From: Schizophyllum amplum
Lineage: Eukaryota > Basidiomycota > Agaricomycetes > Agaricales > Schizophyllaceae
DNA length: 64,000 nucleotides
Reading direction: 5' to 3'
Assembly: GCA_007026445.1 (NCBI GenBank)
Contig: VDMD01000110.1
Location: 1 to 64,000, forward strand
Shown here: in pieces, positions 36,186 through 48,000 of the stretch
Layout: each line of letters starts with the position of its first letter
Position numbering within the stretch: position 1 is the first letter of the stretch
Made by a program: the position numbers and the translations under genes
Notes under the pieces: model-generated
The model's database searches: none
Told to the model about the DNA's origin: nothing
The model's input: only the letters and a program-made list of their open reading frames with translations

Positions 36186-36900
36186 TCTGGGACGACAAAT
36201 CCGCCGTCCGCCGATCCGGCGGATGATGGCGGATGATGGCGGATGATGGCGGACACACGTGGTGAGACGATGACGGCGCGCAAGTCCTTTTCAAGGTCCT
36301 GGACGCCGTGTGCGACGTCCTGCAAGGCCGAAGACTCCCAAAATGCTATGGCCGGCTTCCAGGAAGCTCGAGGGTCGCCACGGTCTCGTTGTCAGGGTAT
36401 GTAGGGGTGATCCTGGGGTGATCGGCGCTTTTGCTTTAAGGTTGCCTTTTTGGGTGAATCTCTTGTTCTTACAGACACGTGTAACGGTGCAGCGATATAG
36501 TATAACACCTGAAGGCCTGATAGTTTGAGCTGGAAACTACAGAGGGGCTCAGTAGATGGTCTCTGCCATGGGAGGTCTTTGTGAAGAGCCTCCGCGAAGG
36601 GTCCGCGCAGACTCTTCACAAAGACTCTCCGCGGAGACCCCATCCACCCTTGTACTCTCCGCTGTTGACAATGTGAGCGCTACGACTAGTGGCGAGTACT
36701 TATATACGTTGATAGGCCTCCCGATAATACATATCAGTGCACTTTGTACTGTAGGAAGGTTTTGGCGTCTTTCGGGAGTCTTCGTGGAGAGTCTGCGGAG
36801 GGTCTCCGCGGAGAGTCCGTGGTGTCTCTGCGAAGGGTCTGCGCCACGTGTGTCCGCCATCATCCGCCAAATCGGCGGACGGCGGATTTGTCGTCCCAGA
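36186..36900. mobile_element. 715-bp MITE with about 57-77-bp terminal inverted repeats
   Basis: The left end (36186-36262) and the reverse complement of the right end (36844-36900) share TCTGGGACGACAAATCCGCC and the following 35-40 bases almost exactly. The left copy differs mainly by carrying three rather than one copy of GGATGATGGC. The interior holds further internal inverted repeats built on TCTCCGCGGAGA-like sequence (for example around 36625 and 36810) and no transposase. I could not see a convincing target duplication. It is inserted between gene A and the BAG gene promoter. Confidence 0.7.
36221..36250 (+). repeat. 10-bp tandem repeat (3 units) in the left TIR
   Basis: Three perfect copies of GGATGATGGC; the right TIR has a single copy, so the expansion happened after the two ends diverged. 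Confidence 0.85.
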
Positions 36901-37047
36901 TCTCCTAACTTCTGGATGGTTGAGTTGTCAGCATGAGCACTGCTTGTCCGAGACCAGCATCTGCTCGAATGTTCCCCAAATGGACGCGCGTCGCTGCATA
37001 CGCGTCCTCGTCTACGCGTCCAGCTGACAAAGACTCCAGCGATGGGG

Positions 37048-37054
37048 TATATAA
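37048..37054 (+). promoter_or_regulatory. TATA box of the BAG-domain gene
   Basis: TATATAA, about 70 bp before the ATG at 37121, within 150 bp of the MITE's right end. Confidence 0.5.
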
Positions 37055-37120
37055 CGCGGCTCGAATGGACTCCCCCTTCACAAGATCCTCATCCTAACGC
37101 TATCCCCACAACATTACACA

Positions 37121-39622
37121 ATGTTCTCGCTTTACCAACCTTCGCCGTACTATCCTCTCCCAACGGCGCATCATCCGGTCCAGCCCCTATCACCCCGCGA
37201 CAAGTACCTCGCGGCGGTCGCGGAGGCGGAAGCGGCCAGAGCTAGCTACCTCGCCGACGAGGCCGCGCGTCAAGAGGAAGAGGCCCTCGAGCGTCGTCTT
37301 GAAGAGTTACGCATGCGCCGGTCCAGCACTGGCCTTTTACAACCGTATGGGCCCGATCTCCGCGCGCGCCACCTCCTCGATCTTCGTCGTCAAATCGAGG
37401 CAGAAGAGTATCGCAAGCAAGAGGAGGAACGCATTCGCCGTCGAATTGCGGAGCAGGAACGCGCTCGTCTTGCTCGCGTATTAGAGGAGGAGCGGCTCCG
37501 CATTCGCCTGGAAGAGCAGGAGCACATGCGCAAGGAAGCCGCACTGTCTCGAGTACGCCAGCAGCAGACTATAGTGCGTAGCCCGCGCCCGGATATCTGG
37601 AATGACGCTAATGCATTCGAACAGCATGCCTGCTCCCGCCGTCACTCTCCATCTTCTTCAGGGCTTGCATCCAAGTTCGACCATCCGTCCAGTGCTCGCA
37701 AGGCAGACTCGCGTCTTCACCACGACCACTTCCCCGCCGGATTTCTTGAAGCTCTCGTAGGGCAGGCATCCCCACCGAAGACGCAGACCGCCACACGTCA
37801 TGACGAGCCCTCGAAGGCAGTCGATGTGCAGGACGTCCTGAGTCGTCTATTCGGCATCCCTGCCGCCAAACCCCAGGACGAGGTATGTGAACATGCGCCC
37901 GCGTTCATCTTTTCCCTCATCATGCTATCGCAGAATGCACAATTACCCTGCTGCAGTCGGCCCTCGGCGCGTCCCGCGGGCGTCGTCCCACAGGACAGCA
38001 AGAAACCGGAGGCGAGCAAGGCGCCTTTCGCCAGCTCTCCTGCGAGTACTCCTGAGCTTGACGCCGACGCCGTGGCGGATCTGGCCAGCCAGTTCCTCGG
38101 CACTTCAGTCGACCCCGAGCAGGTCAAGAACGCCATCGACCTGTTCTCTACCTTCGCCTCTCGTCGTACTGGCTCGTCCTCGTCGTCAGGCGGTCTCAAC
38201 GACCTTATGTCCGGACTCCTCGGCGGTTCGAAGGTTCGTTCAAAACTTTTATCTGCAACGACATTGGTTTACTGACACTGTGTGCAGGAATCTGGATCAT
38301 CGTCAAGCGGTGCAGCGCCGTCTTCGTCTTCCGCCGCCGCTGCCGGGTATTCGTCCGCAGCCGCCTCTGGATCGTCCTTGAAGTTTGTGGACCCCATCGC
38401 CACCGTCAAGGAGCAGTTCGGAAGCCGCGTGAACTGCGAAGACGAGCAGGAGATCCGCGATACTATGCATGCCATCATGCTTTCGCTGCAGGACCAGGAC
38501 GAGGCGCTCAAGAACATGACTGGCGCGAGTTCTTCTGCGGCCAACTCATCGACCAACACGAACAAGTCCGCTGCCAACTCTGTCGACGCTAGCCAAGGCT
38601 CCGACGCAGGCAAAGGCAAGGGCCGCGCATCACCCGAGCCGACGCGCACGCCGACGAGCAAGGACGTCCTCGCCTCGCTCGACACGGTGCGCAACATCGA
38701 GGCCGCATTCTCCGCTCTCTCTGGCGATTTTGCGTGGCCATCCGCCCTGGACTTCTCGCCGACGTCATCGCGCGCGACGTCCTTGGAACGCTCGTCCCCG
38801 CCGTCCGATACCTTGCCCTCTACCTCGCCCATCAGCCCGCTCGCCAAGCTCGCCTACACGTCGCGCAATCAGCCCGTCCGGTTCTATGAGCAGGCGCTGA
38901 GTGTGCTCCTGGCGCAGCTCGACGCGGTGGAGAGCTGGGGTTCGGAGGATGTGCGCATGGCACGGAGGGAAGCGGTCGGGCGCGTGGAGCATGCGCTGGA
39001 GGAGGTGGAGGGCGAGATTGAGGGGAGGTGGGGTGTGTGGGTAAAGAGGGAGAGAGGCAGAGAAGCGGTGAAGGTGGTGGAAGCCGAGAAGGCGGTTGAG
39101 AGGGAGGTACCGAAGACCGAGGGGGAGGCCGAGATGACCGTGCATGCGGAGAACGAGTCGGTGATGAAGGCGGAGGATGACAAGGAGCCGCGGTCGGAGG
39201 AAGTTGACCCTTCCGAGGTATCCTCTGTGGCGGATTCCGTTCTTACGATCCGTCCGGCGCTTGCCTGCGATATCTCCCCCACACCTGATGAGGAGCCAGC
39301 CGAATCTGCCGAGGAGGCCATCGCTACCGACGCGGCCACCCTCGTTCCCACAATCATCACGGCTGACACGCTGTCTACCACTGTCGAGCATGGCGACGCG
39401 GCCAACGACACGACGACGTTACCCACGGCCAGGGACTCCGCCACCTCCATTTTCCACGCCCCCACATCTATCCCCGACAGCGACGAAGCGACATCCTCTG
39501 CATCGCCCTCGCCTGTTGTTGACATCTTCCTGCTTCCCGCTGAGCACGCGGAGGTCTCGTTGAAGAATACTCGCCAAGAGAAGGAGAATACTGACAGTGA
39601 CTGGTCGGAGGTGGAGGCGTAG
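37121..39622 (+). CDS. BAG-domain co-chaperone with N-terminal coiled coil
   Basis: BAG proteins bind the Hsp70 ATPase domain and promote nucleotide exchange. The N-terminus (MFSLYQPSPYYP) is followed by a long charged coiled coil with an RREEE/ERLRIRLEEQE pattern (residues about 30-150), a Ser-rich linker, and a predicted BAG helix bundle starting NQPVRFYEQALSVLLAQLDAVESWG and continuing REAVGRVEHALEEVEGEI (about 38875-39030). The last 180 residues are acidic and Ser/Thr-rich. Introns occur near 37882-37990 and 38235-38285. It is flanked by transposon-derived sequence upstream and ends 100 bp from the stop of double-BTB gene B. The BAG call rests on helix pattern and context, so a related Hsp70-binding fold is possible. 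Confidence 0.75.
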
Positions 39623-39724
39623 ATTCTGTATGCAATAGAAATGTGGCGGACATGGGTTTTAGTGGGTCTACTTACAATAATTCAAATACTATAGTCTGCA
39701 GCGTCAACACTTTCTCAGCAGTCT

Positions 39725-41470
39725 CTACTGCCTCCGAGCTAGTAGTATCGTGTCCCGCACAATTTTTCCAGCGGTTTCAGATGATACGACGTTCTTCGAC
39801 AGAGTGAGCTTCATAAAGTTTCTCCAATACGAAGAGGACTCACTGGCGAGTGCTGACTCTGCAACTGCTCTCGAATGAGCTGCTCCCGCGCCGCGCCGAC
39901 GAGAGTCGTCATTTCCAGACCTATCTCGCGTGCCTCGGCCAATGTGACGCTGTCTGTCCGAAAGCACAAGCTCTTCAGTGCGTCCATCGCCCACTCGGAC
40001 TCAATTGAGTACTGAGAGCACAAGGAAATTCTGCGGATGTCGGACAGACCGCCGTGGTGAGCAAGCGCGTATGTGGCGACGCGGCACACTTCCTCCATGC
40101 TGAACATATCTGCGACGGCGAGGATAGACTCCCACTTGGTAGTCAACCTGGGATCTGCCACATACGACCTGTTTATACGCGTAAGGATAATCGTGCGGTG
40201 AAGATGACAGCCTCATACGCGTACCATTTGTATGGCGACTCGTAGAAAAACCACAGCAGGTTGTCGAAGTCGCGTTTCTTGACATCGAGAGCTATCGGCT
40301 TGTCTGCGCTCCTTCCTTCAGTGTAAAGATGGCCCGATGGCAAGGCGAGCATATCAGCAAACGCAGACGGTGTTCGCTTGAGAATGTAAGAGTGAATGTG
40401 GCAGACGCTGTCCTCAACCTATCAACCGGTCAGCGGATCTGTTGGTGTGGATCTGGAGATAACGCACGCGGAAAAACAGGTCGTCCCTTGGACGCAAACT
40501 CTTATAGTCCTGGCCAAATGGTACTGAGTGGGATCGTGACAAGGGATCTTCGACGGGATCGTGCTCTGAGAGCGATACATCGCGAGAGTCGAGGATCGCC
40601 GCCACGTCTTGCGAACAGAGGTCTATTTGAGGCACCACCGCGTTCGGCCGCCTCGGACACGGCGTGTTATGGGGATGAAGACCAAATCCACCGATACCGG
40701 GGCAGAAGTGGTTGCCACGAGAGCACCTCGCGTTTGGCCGGTTGCATGTACCACAGATGGAGGCTTCCGGCGAACAAGAGATTCGTACTGGACGGGACGC
40801 GCGCTTGCCGCGCATTTTGGCGCGGGCCTCCGTCAGCGCAGCCGTCATCCTTAGACCCAGCTTCTGGCCTTCATCCAGAGAGACTGGATCCTTGCGAGAG
40901 AGCAGTCGCTTGAGCGCTTCCAGAACCCAGTCCTTTCCCATATCGTGTTTCATGCAGAGCGCGATCTTGTGGATGTCGCCCAATGCATTGGCACGACCGA
41001 GAGCGTGACAGGCGACCCTTGTGACCTCCTTCATGTTGTACTTTTCAGCCAGCAGGAGGACGGAATTCCATTTTTTGGTCAAGGACGTATCGACCGTGCC
41101 CGACCTTGCACAAAGCAGTCAATGTGTGTGCGCTCGATAAAGATGATTGAGCGCACCATGCATACGCAGAATCGTAGAAGAACCACAGCAGATACTCGAT
41201 ATCCTTGCTCTCGGTATCATCGAGGACAAGCGCACAGTCATCGCCGTCTCGAGTGCCTCCTGCCGCTCGAGCCTGTAGCGCTTTGTCGAAGTATGTTGTT
41301 GCTTTGAGCAGGTGAAAAGAATGAAATCGGTAGACGATATCTATCCCAGAATCCTTGTCCCTAGCCTAAGGGGCGAAGTGAGCGACTCGCAAAGTATATT
41401 GCATGGAAACGCTTACTTGAACAAGGAGATCGCCGTCGCCGAAATAGTACAGTCGAAACTCTCATAATGG
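39725..41470 (-). CDS. Double-BTB protein, paralog B, start codon not found
   Basis: This gene has the same architecture as gene A. The first BTB begins RLYYFGDGDLLVQ, with the conserved intron, then YRFHSFHLL and a helical block (KKWNSVLLLAEKYNMKEVTRVACHALG). The Cys/His motif is ICGTCNRPNARCSRGNHFC with a following Cys. The second BTB (DDLFFRV, then HSYILKRTPSAFADM, DFDNLLWFFYESPYKW, KWESILAVADMFSMEEVCRVATYAL) leads to a last exon ending GKIVRDTILLARRQ. At the 5' end, the frame that encodes YYFGDGD meets a TGA two codons before the Glu, and the only nearby ATG is out of frame. That point coincides with an inverted repeat whose second copy lies at 41911-41931. The gene has either lost its first residues or starts in an unseen upstream exon. 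Confidence 0.68.
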
Positions 41471-41931
41471 ATAGTGTCTGAGCCGCCAGAAATTTATTCA
41501 TTATGAGAGATTATTCATTCCCGCATTGTCACATCCCCGTGACAGGTTGCCCGTGCGCGTGACAACACGCTACGAAATGTAACGCTGTGACTCATGCCAT
41601 TGTTCTCGATGTCGGCCCGGTCACTAACCGCCGACAAGTCCCCTTTCGATGTATCACTGGGTCACCCGAAGCATCAGACAATGAATCTTCATTGTGAAGG
41701 GAGCTGTATATATCATCAGTGACCTCGATTGAGTATGCAGTGATGTCACAATCTCTGCCAAATGGGCCCGTCGAAATGAATCATGCTTCTACAGGCCTAT
41801 CCATTATTCATTATTCATGAATCACCAATTTCCCCGCATACAAGAGGGGGTGCCGCTCGTTTTTGCCCAGATCCTATCCATTATGAGAAATATGCATTCT
41901 GAGAGTATTCATTACGAGAGTTTCGACTGTA
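41448..41931. repeat. AT-rich segment bounded by a 20-bp inverted repeat at the 5' end of BTB gene B
   Basis: TACAGTCGAAACTCTCATAATG (41449-41469 region) recurs in reverse orientation as CATTACGAGAGTTTCGACTG at 41910-41929, with one mismatch. Between them are further copies of an ATTCATTATGAGAG-like motif (about 41495-41512, 41800-41820 and 41876-41890). The left copy contains the first codons of the BTB gene B reading frame. Confidence 0.65.
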
Positions 41932-42454
41932 TATGGCGCTGCGAGTGGGTGAGGGCGTGTAATCATGGCTGGAGAGCATCGTTGACGACCGTCGCAGAAG
42001 AGATGCACAGCTATGTTGATGTAAGATGACCACCTTGGAGACTGCGACTCTATGGTAGTGACATAGCATCATGGTGATCTCGTATTGCGGCTGAGGCTAT
42101 GCAGTAAGTCTGCGTTGGGTGTCCCCACACATGCTTATGGGCAAGGAGGAGCGGCGGAGAGATCAGGAAAGCTGCAGCCATACGCGGCACATGGTCAGCG
42201 ACGGGTCAGTAAGTCCGTGACAGTTTGGTGACAGTCAAGGCCAGTTTTCGTCCATTTTTGCCCGGAGATTGCCGTGAAAGGACCCACAACGCTCGTGTCC
42301 CAAGCCCCGACGCTCCCCGACTGCGTGCCGGCAGCCTATTCCAGCGCCTATGCACGTAGCAGAACGTCGCCAGTAGACATAATTCTTTTCAAAGTCAATT
42401 ATACGATCACTAGATTACAATGCAGGCAGCCATGGCCTCCGACCTCATTCTGTA
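41932..42454. other. Intergenic spacer between BTB genes B and C
   Basis: About 520 bp; no supportable gene. It lies downstream of gene C's stop. Confidence 0.45.
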
Positions 42455-44235
42455 CTACTTCCAAACATGGATGATATTGTCGCGCACAATATCGCTAAGA
42501 GTCTCGGTCAAGCCGTCCGCCTGCATGAGAAGCATAAGTAGGCGCATCGGTACAGACCCAGAGCATAACACACACCTGTAGAGCATGCTCTCGAACGCCT
42601 TGATTTCTGCCTTGCTCTCGTGCAGCAGCTACTAGAGCGGTCATCTCCCAGCCTAGATCGCGCGCTTCCTCTCGAGTAATGGCTTCGGGCCTTGCGCAGA
42701 CGCGGACGAGCGCGCCAAGGGCCCAATCAAGGGAGAGTCGATGCCGCACGCAGCGAGATATCTTAGCTATGTCCGTAAGGCCGCCATGATAGTCCAGCTC
42801 GTACGAAGCGACGCGACAGACATCCTCCATGTCAAACATATCAGCCATTGCGAGGATGGCTTTCCACTTGGGAATCAGATGGCCGTCCGGTACGTACGAC
42901 CTGGAGTATGAGTTAGACTTGGGACGTAGCAAGTTCTGAAAGACATGCCACTGGTAAGGATAGTCGTAGAAAAACCACAGCAGGCTCTCGAAGTCGTATG
43001 CCTTGACGTCGAGTGTGACCGGGTGGCTCGCACTAGTTCCTTCCAATACGGTACCATTCGGTGGCAAATGGAACATCTGAGCGAACACAGGTGATGCCCT
43101 CTTGAGATGGTAAGAGTGCACATAATACACATTGCCCTCGATCTACATGTCCAGTCAAAGATGATACTGAAGGGAGCTACCAGTACGCGACATACCTGAA
43201 GGTACAGATCTCCCCCTGCATGTGGCCACGTATCAGGGGACGCGCAGATGCGAGGCGGAACAATTGTGTAGGAGGATCCTGACGACAAGCCATAGTGGTG
43301 ACTGTCAGCACGCTGGCGCCAGCGCTCCGACATGCCATACGGCGCGACCAGCACAATTTCTCGCAAAAACTTGTCCTGCGGCCACGGCTCTCGACCCGCT
43401 CTGGGACACAAGTACGAATGCAGGCTGAAGCCGACGCAAACGTGGATGCCTCCGGAACACTTCGCAAAGTATTCGCGGCACCTCGTGCACAACGGGGTCG
43501 GCGTGCAGGGCGTTCCGTGGCGGATATCTTCTAATCGTAGCTCCTCCCGAGCGGCGGCCAGAGTGGCCGTTAGCGCCGGGCCTAGCTCCTCGCCCTCCGC
43601 AGGGGAAAGAGGTTCCACGCGAGACAGTACTCGTCTGAGCTCTCCGAGTACCCAGTACTTGTCCATGCCGTGTTTGGCGCACAGCGCAATCTTCCGCGCG
43701 TCCCCCAGCATGCCTGTACGACCAAGGGCATAGCAAGCTACCTTTGCGATCTCACGCATGTTGTACTTGGCGGCGACCCGTAGGCCTGACTCCCATTTCG
43801 CTGTGACAGACGTGTCGACTGTGCCCGGCCTTGAGAAGCGACGATCAGCGACCATGCTAGTATGACAAAAAGCATGACGTACCACACATACGCGGACTCG
43901 TACAGGACCCATAACAGGCCTTCGAAATCGTCGCCTTTGACGTCGTTGAGGATAAGGGGATCGTCTTCGCCGAATCCTCTGCCAGCCTGCAAGCCCGCAG
44001 CGCCTCCTTCAACGCGAGCTCGAATCACGTTGTCGAAATGAGTCGATTCTCGCTGCAGATGAAATGCATGGAAGCGAAAAAGCGTGGCCTCCGCCTATAA
44101 AACGTGTATCGGTGAGCAACGTGAAGCTGTGAAAGTACTGGAGGTCGCCCTTACCCGAACGACAATGTCACCGTCGTCAAAGTAGTAAGCAGCACTGCGC
44201 TTGAGCGGAGAGGGGTCTGCGCCGCTAGACTGCAT
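42455..44235 (-). CDS. Double-BTB protein, paralog C
   Basis: Complete member of the double-BTB family. First exon from MQSSGADPSPLKRSAAYYFD reads into YYFDDGDIVVR; after the conserved intron comes AEATLFRFHAFHLQR and GLLWVLYESAYVW, then the helical block (KWESGLRVAAKYNMREIAKVACYALG). The Cys/His motif is LCTRCREYFAKCSGGIHVC with a later Cys. The second BTB reads GDLYLQ, then CTHSYHLKRASPVFAQM, DFESLLWFFYDYPYQW and WKAILAMADMFDMEDVCRVASYEL. The last exon ends DIVRDNIIHVWK. An upstream in-frame Met at 44478 would add a further Cys-rich stretch; I prefer 44235 because it matches the paralogs' start. The reading frame is intact. Confidence 0.77.
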
Positions 44236-44490
44236 CGCAAATAAGTGGCCGCCTGGAAGAAAGGCGGGATGGCCGTGCTGAGGGCAAACTGAGGGACACA
44301 GGCGCGAGATGTGCTCGGCGTAAAGGCAGCCGGCCCGTTTTAGCAGCGATGGACGCGAATTGGGCTCGGAAGGCGGTGTCCGGCAATACTCGCAAAGCCC
44401 ACCAGAAGGTTGCTGGGCTCGCTCTTCCGCTGATATCGCTGTGGCACTGGCGACGGCAACTCGAAGGTGCAACTGCATGCGGCGTGGCGC
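44236..44490 (-). other. Open Cys/His-rich stretch upstream of BTB gene C, possible remnant of another paralog
   Basis: The frame upstream of gene C's start remains open and encodes LCEYCRTPP, then GCLYAEHISRLCPSVC. This resembles the CxxC...C...H...C inter-BTB motif of the other family members. The sequence before it, LHLRVAVASATAISAEE, could correspond to the end of a BTB helical block. With the BTB fragment at 50887-51221 on the far side of the retrotransposon, it may be part of a disrupted sixth gene. Weak evidence. Confidence 0.35.
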
Positions 44491-44663
44491 GCTTGCTCTA
44501 GATTATGTAAGTATCAGCGACCTACGTAGCTTGTTTGCGTGCGATCAAGTGCAGTTGGTGCTATGGCATCTGGGGTGCTGATACGTATACGAGGTCGAGA
44601 AATATCCTTCCCCGGAATCTCCAGTGAAGACTTCACACTCGTCGGGATTTGCCGGGCCCCGCC

Positions 44664-44952
44664 TGAGGCGAGTACGGGATCGCGGCGAGGCGGACCGGGC
44701 TCGGCTCAACGAGATGGGAAGAAGGTTCACACGAGGGTCTCAGTAACGATGTCTCGATACGAACACTTGGTCCTCGCCTACTGCGAGGACCCTCTTTATA
44801 TACAGGAGGACTCTCGAGGTAGGTAGTCAATACGCGTCCGAGAGAGTCACTGTCAGTCACTGCAAGTCAAGTAAAGTCAAGTCTTTTGTAAATAAGGGAG
44901 GGGATCGTGTGGGTCCATAGCACGTGACAGAGGCGTCGGCCGAACCGTCACA
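44664..44952 (-). repeat. 3' LTR of the retrotransposon
   Basis: 289-bp LTR, TG...CA ends on both strands. It contains a minus-strand TATATAAAG box (44794-44802) and, just beyond it, a 9-bp perfect hairpin GGTCCTCGC/GCGAGGACC (44769-44791). Sequence matches the 5' LTR base for base by eye. Confidence 0.92.
44794..44802 (-). promoter_or_regulatory. LTR TATA box (3' LTR copy)
   Basis: TATATAAAG on the minus strand; the active copy in the 5' LTR is at 50566-50574. Confidence 0.55.
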
Positions 44953-45084
44953 TACCCCCCTCCAGCGCCTTTCGAGGCGCTCTCGAAGTAAATAAGGTAG
45001 CCTGGTAGAAGTAAGATGTTTTTTGGTTGTATAGTAATTTTTTCTCTTTTCAGAACAAACACTAGAAGTAACACGGTTCACGAA

Positions 45085-48000
45085 TCACTGATGTCCATTG
45101 TTCTTCTTTCCTTTTCCGGTTTTGCGCAGGTCAGCGACCTGCGTCGCGCTCGCACGGCGCGCGTTCGCAAGGCGACCCTGAAGCGCTTCCATCTCTTCGA
45201 TCTCACGCAGCAGATGCTTGCCAGCGGTGAGCACGCGCTGTTTCCCCTCCAACTCGTCCATAATCTTGTGCGCGGCTGATTCTGAATAGGCGTCCATCAG
45301 CTGGCGGACCCAGACGACGTGCTCGTCGATGCGCTGCGCCAAGTATGCGCGGACCATCGTCCCCGACTCGTGTTCGAGCGACGCTAGGGGTTTCCCATTG
45401 TTCTCGCAGCGACGCGGCAGAACGCGATGTGAGTCGCTCTCTGCAGTGGAGCCGATGCCGGTGCTCGGGTGGGTGATGGGCGGCAATGGATCGCTGGCGG
45501 CGGAGTGGTTGTTGGACTTCGTATGGATGGTCGCTTTGTTTGTGAAGGCTCCTTGGGTGACCGTTGATGCGACTGACGGAGGCGCTGGTATGGCAGCCTG
45601 GCTCGACGCGCCACCGATGGTGATGTTCGGCGTCTGCGATGTGACGGTGGCGTTGTCGGGTGATGCGACGAGTGCGGAGGTAGCGTCCATTGTTCCAGTG
45701 ATAGTCGGCGAGGGAGGACGGCGAGGGAAGCCGTCGTCTGATTTGTAGGGGAGTATAGAGGACAGGAGACGAAACGGGTGGCATACTGACTGCTCGGACC
45801 TGCGGAAGGTTTCGCAGCTTAGCCCATGACTGGCGTGATCGGAAGCAAAGTCGGCTTGTCCCCGCGTCACATCTCCCACGCCACCGTCGCCGGTGACTGC
45901 AATTGAATCTGACGTTCCCGGCGGTCCGTGAGTGCCGGTACCCCCCTCCAGGCGCGAGTTGCGCCCTTCAGGTACGTTTACGCCAGCAGATTCGGTCGTT
46001 TTATTGACAACCAGGCGCACAGCACCTTTCCCGAGGTCGCGCTCTTGTCCATTCAAACCCTGCCTGGACCTTCTTGGACCTCCGCTACGCGGGTGTACAG
46101 AGCCTGTCGCCTCTCGCCATACGGCGAGCGCGTCGAGCTCAGTCACGAGCGGGCGCGCCACGCCCATCCTGTCGTAGTACAGCGAGCCGGCCTCGTCGAG
46201 ATATGTGTACTCAGGCGACGAGCGCACGGCTCCCGGTACGTCACCCCCGCGGCTACAAGAGAGAGCATCCGCTAATACGCTACATACCCAAGGTAGATGC
46301 AAGACGTCAAACTCGAACTCGGTGAGTTTTTCGAGCCAGCGTGCCAGCCGACCCGAGGGGTTCGGCTGCCTGAGCAGGTGTACAAGGCCCCGATAGCCTG
46401 TCACCCACGTGAAGTGGGAGTTCTGCAGTAAGTCGCGATGCCTCCGCATGGTCTCAACGCCAGCTAACATCTCGATCTCATATACAGGTAAGTTCTGCTG
46501 CGTCGTGCTCAACTCCGCAGAGAACGAAACGATGATGTCGCCGGTGCGCCACTCATCGCCTTCTACGACCATACCGGCGAGTGCTGACTTCCAGCTGTCA
46601 GTCAGCAGCCACACGCGCGAGGCGGTCTTGCCGTCGGCCCCGAGTGGGATGCCACGGCGCGCGACGCGCTTGCTCGTGCCCACAAGACGCCTGCAATGCT
46701 CGAAGGCGCGCTGCTGCGTATACCCCCACTCCCAGCGGTGAGTCTCATTGCAGAGTTCGTGCAGGACTTTGAGCGGCGCCGCAAGCTCGGCGCCGCAGTC
46801 TGCGAGCCATCCGATCGCGCCACAAAACGCGCGAACTGACCGCTTGTCCACAGGCTGTGGCCACTTGGCAATCTCGTCAACGCGCGCGGGTCCCAAGCGG
46901 ACGCCATGCTCGTCAACAGTTCTACCTAGTACGTGCATCCCCGTTCTGGGAAAGTGCAACTTATCTATGTCCAAATAGATTGCCTCGCGTGCGAGAATGT
47001 CCAGAGAGACTGGCCTAGGCGCGCGAGGCGCCTCGGCTACGGGACTCTCCATCCAGGACCATGCCTCCTCGAGGCCGCCATTTTTGATGACATCTGGAGC
47101 AGGTTCGCGGAACCAGCGCACGGGGAACGCACCGTGGCGCTCCGACCAGAAGTCGAACCGATCACGTGCATTCACGTGTCTCGGCGGTTTGAACCACCGC
47201 GCTGGATACTTGCGCGGGATCGCCGTCTGGTAAGTCCCAGTGGCGAGTGTTCGTGCACGCTGGTACTTATACCAGCTCCACAGGTTCATACCACGGTCTA
47301 CGTCGGCCACATGGAGGTACCAGTGAGTGCCCAATAGAGTGTCGCCGACGATGAGCGTCTTGACAATGCCGATAGGTCTGAAGACGACAAATCGGGCGCG
47401 GAATCGATCCGAGAGTTGCTCCCCGGGGGAGTGCTCGAGCGCCCATTGAAGGGCGTATGCAACGCTCTCGGCGAGCAAGTCTCCTTGCACAACATTCAAC
47501 TCGTATGCCGGCATGGCGCGTGCGATCTGCGCACGATCCAGGCCGAAGCCCTCGCAAAACAATCGCGCCACGTAGTCTTCCATGGCGAAGTTCTCGCGCA
47601 GGAAGTACGTGTTCGGGATCCGCAGGGGGCAGGACGCCGAGTCGCGCCCTGCTTCGTTGCCCACGGTCTCGAAGAGTTCGACACAGTCGCCCTCGCCTTC
47701 CGCCGGCACGAAGCGCAGCGGGGCTCCGTCAGCGAGACAGGTGAGTGGCGCATCGGCGTGGCACTGAGCCTCTAACAGCTGAGCGCCGTCTCCGGGCCAC
47801 GCCCGCGCTCTGTTAAGCGCGAACGCGCCACGAACACGCCACTTACCCATGTCCCCAGGGTACGCTGGATCGCACTGCGACCCGACGTGGTCTGCAACCA
47901 GCGGATCGTCGAGGAGTCCGTGTAGGCTCGAGCCTGTGCAGAAAGCTGGCGGTTCAACGCCGTTCTCACGTGCGAGGCACGAATGCCGCTCGAGAAGCGG

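Noticed and set aside
36159..36925. GGATGGTTG on both sides of the 715-bp MITE as a target duplication
   Set aside because: The copies lie about 20 bp and 10 bp outside the TIR ends and differ in following bases, so they do not fit a simple duplication.
38765..39525. Long antisense frames in the BAG gene
   Set aside because: These mirror the Ser/Glu-rich codon use of the sense strand.
45203..45784. Separate ORF overlapping the 3' part of the retroelement gene
   Set aside because: Alternative frame of the Gag-Pol ORF; no integrase or envelope-like motif.
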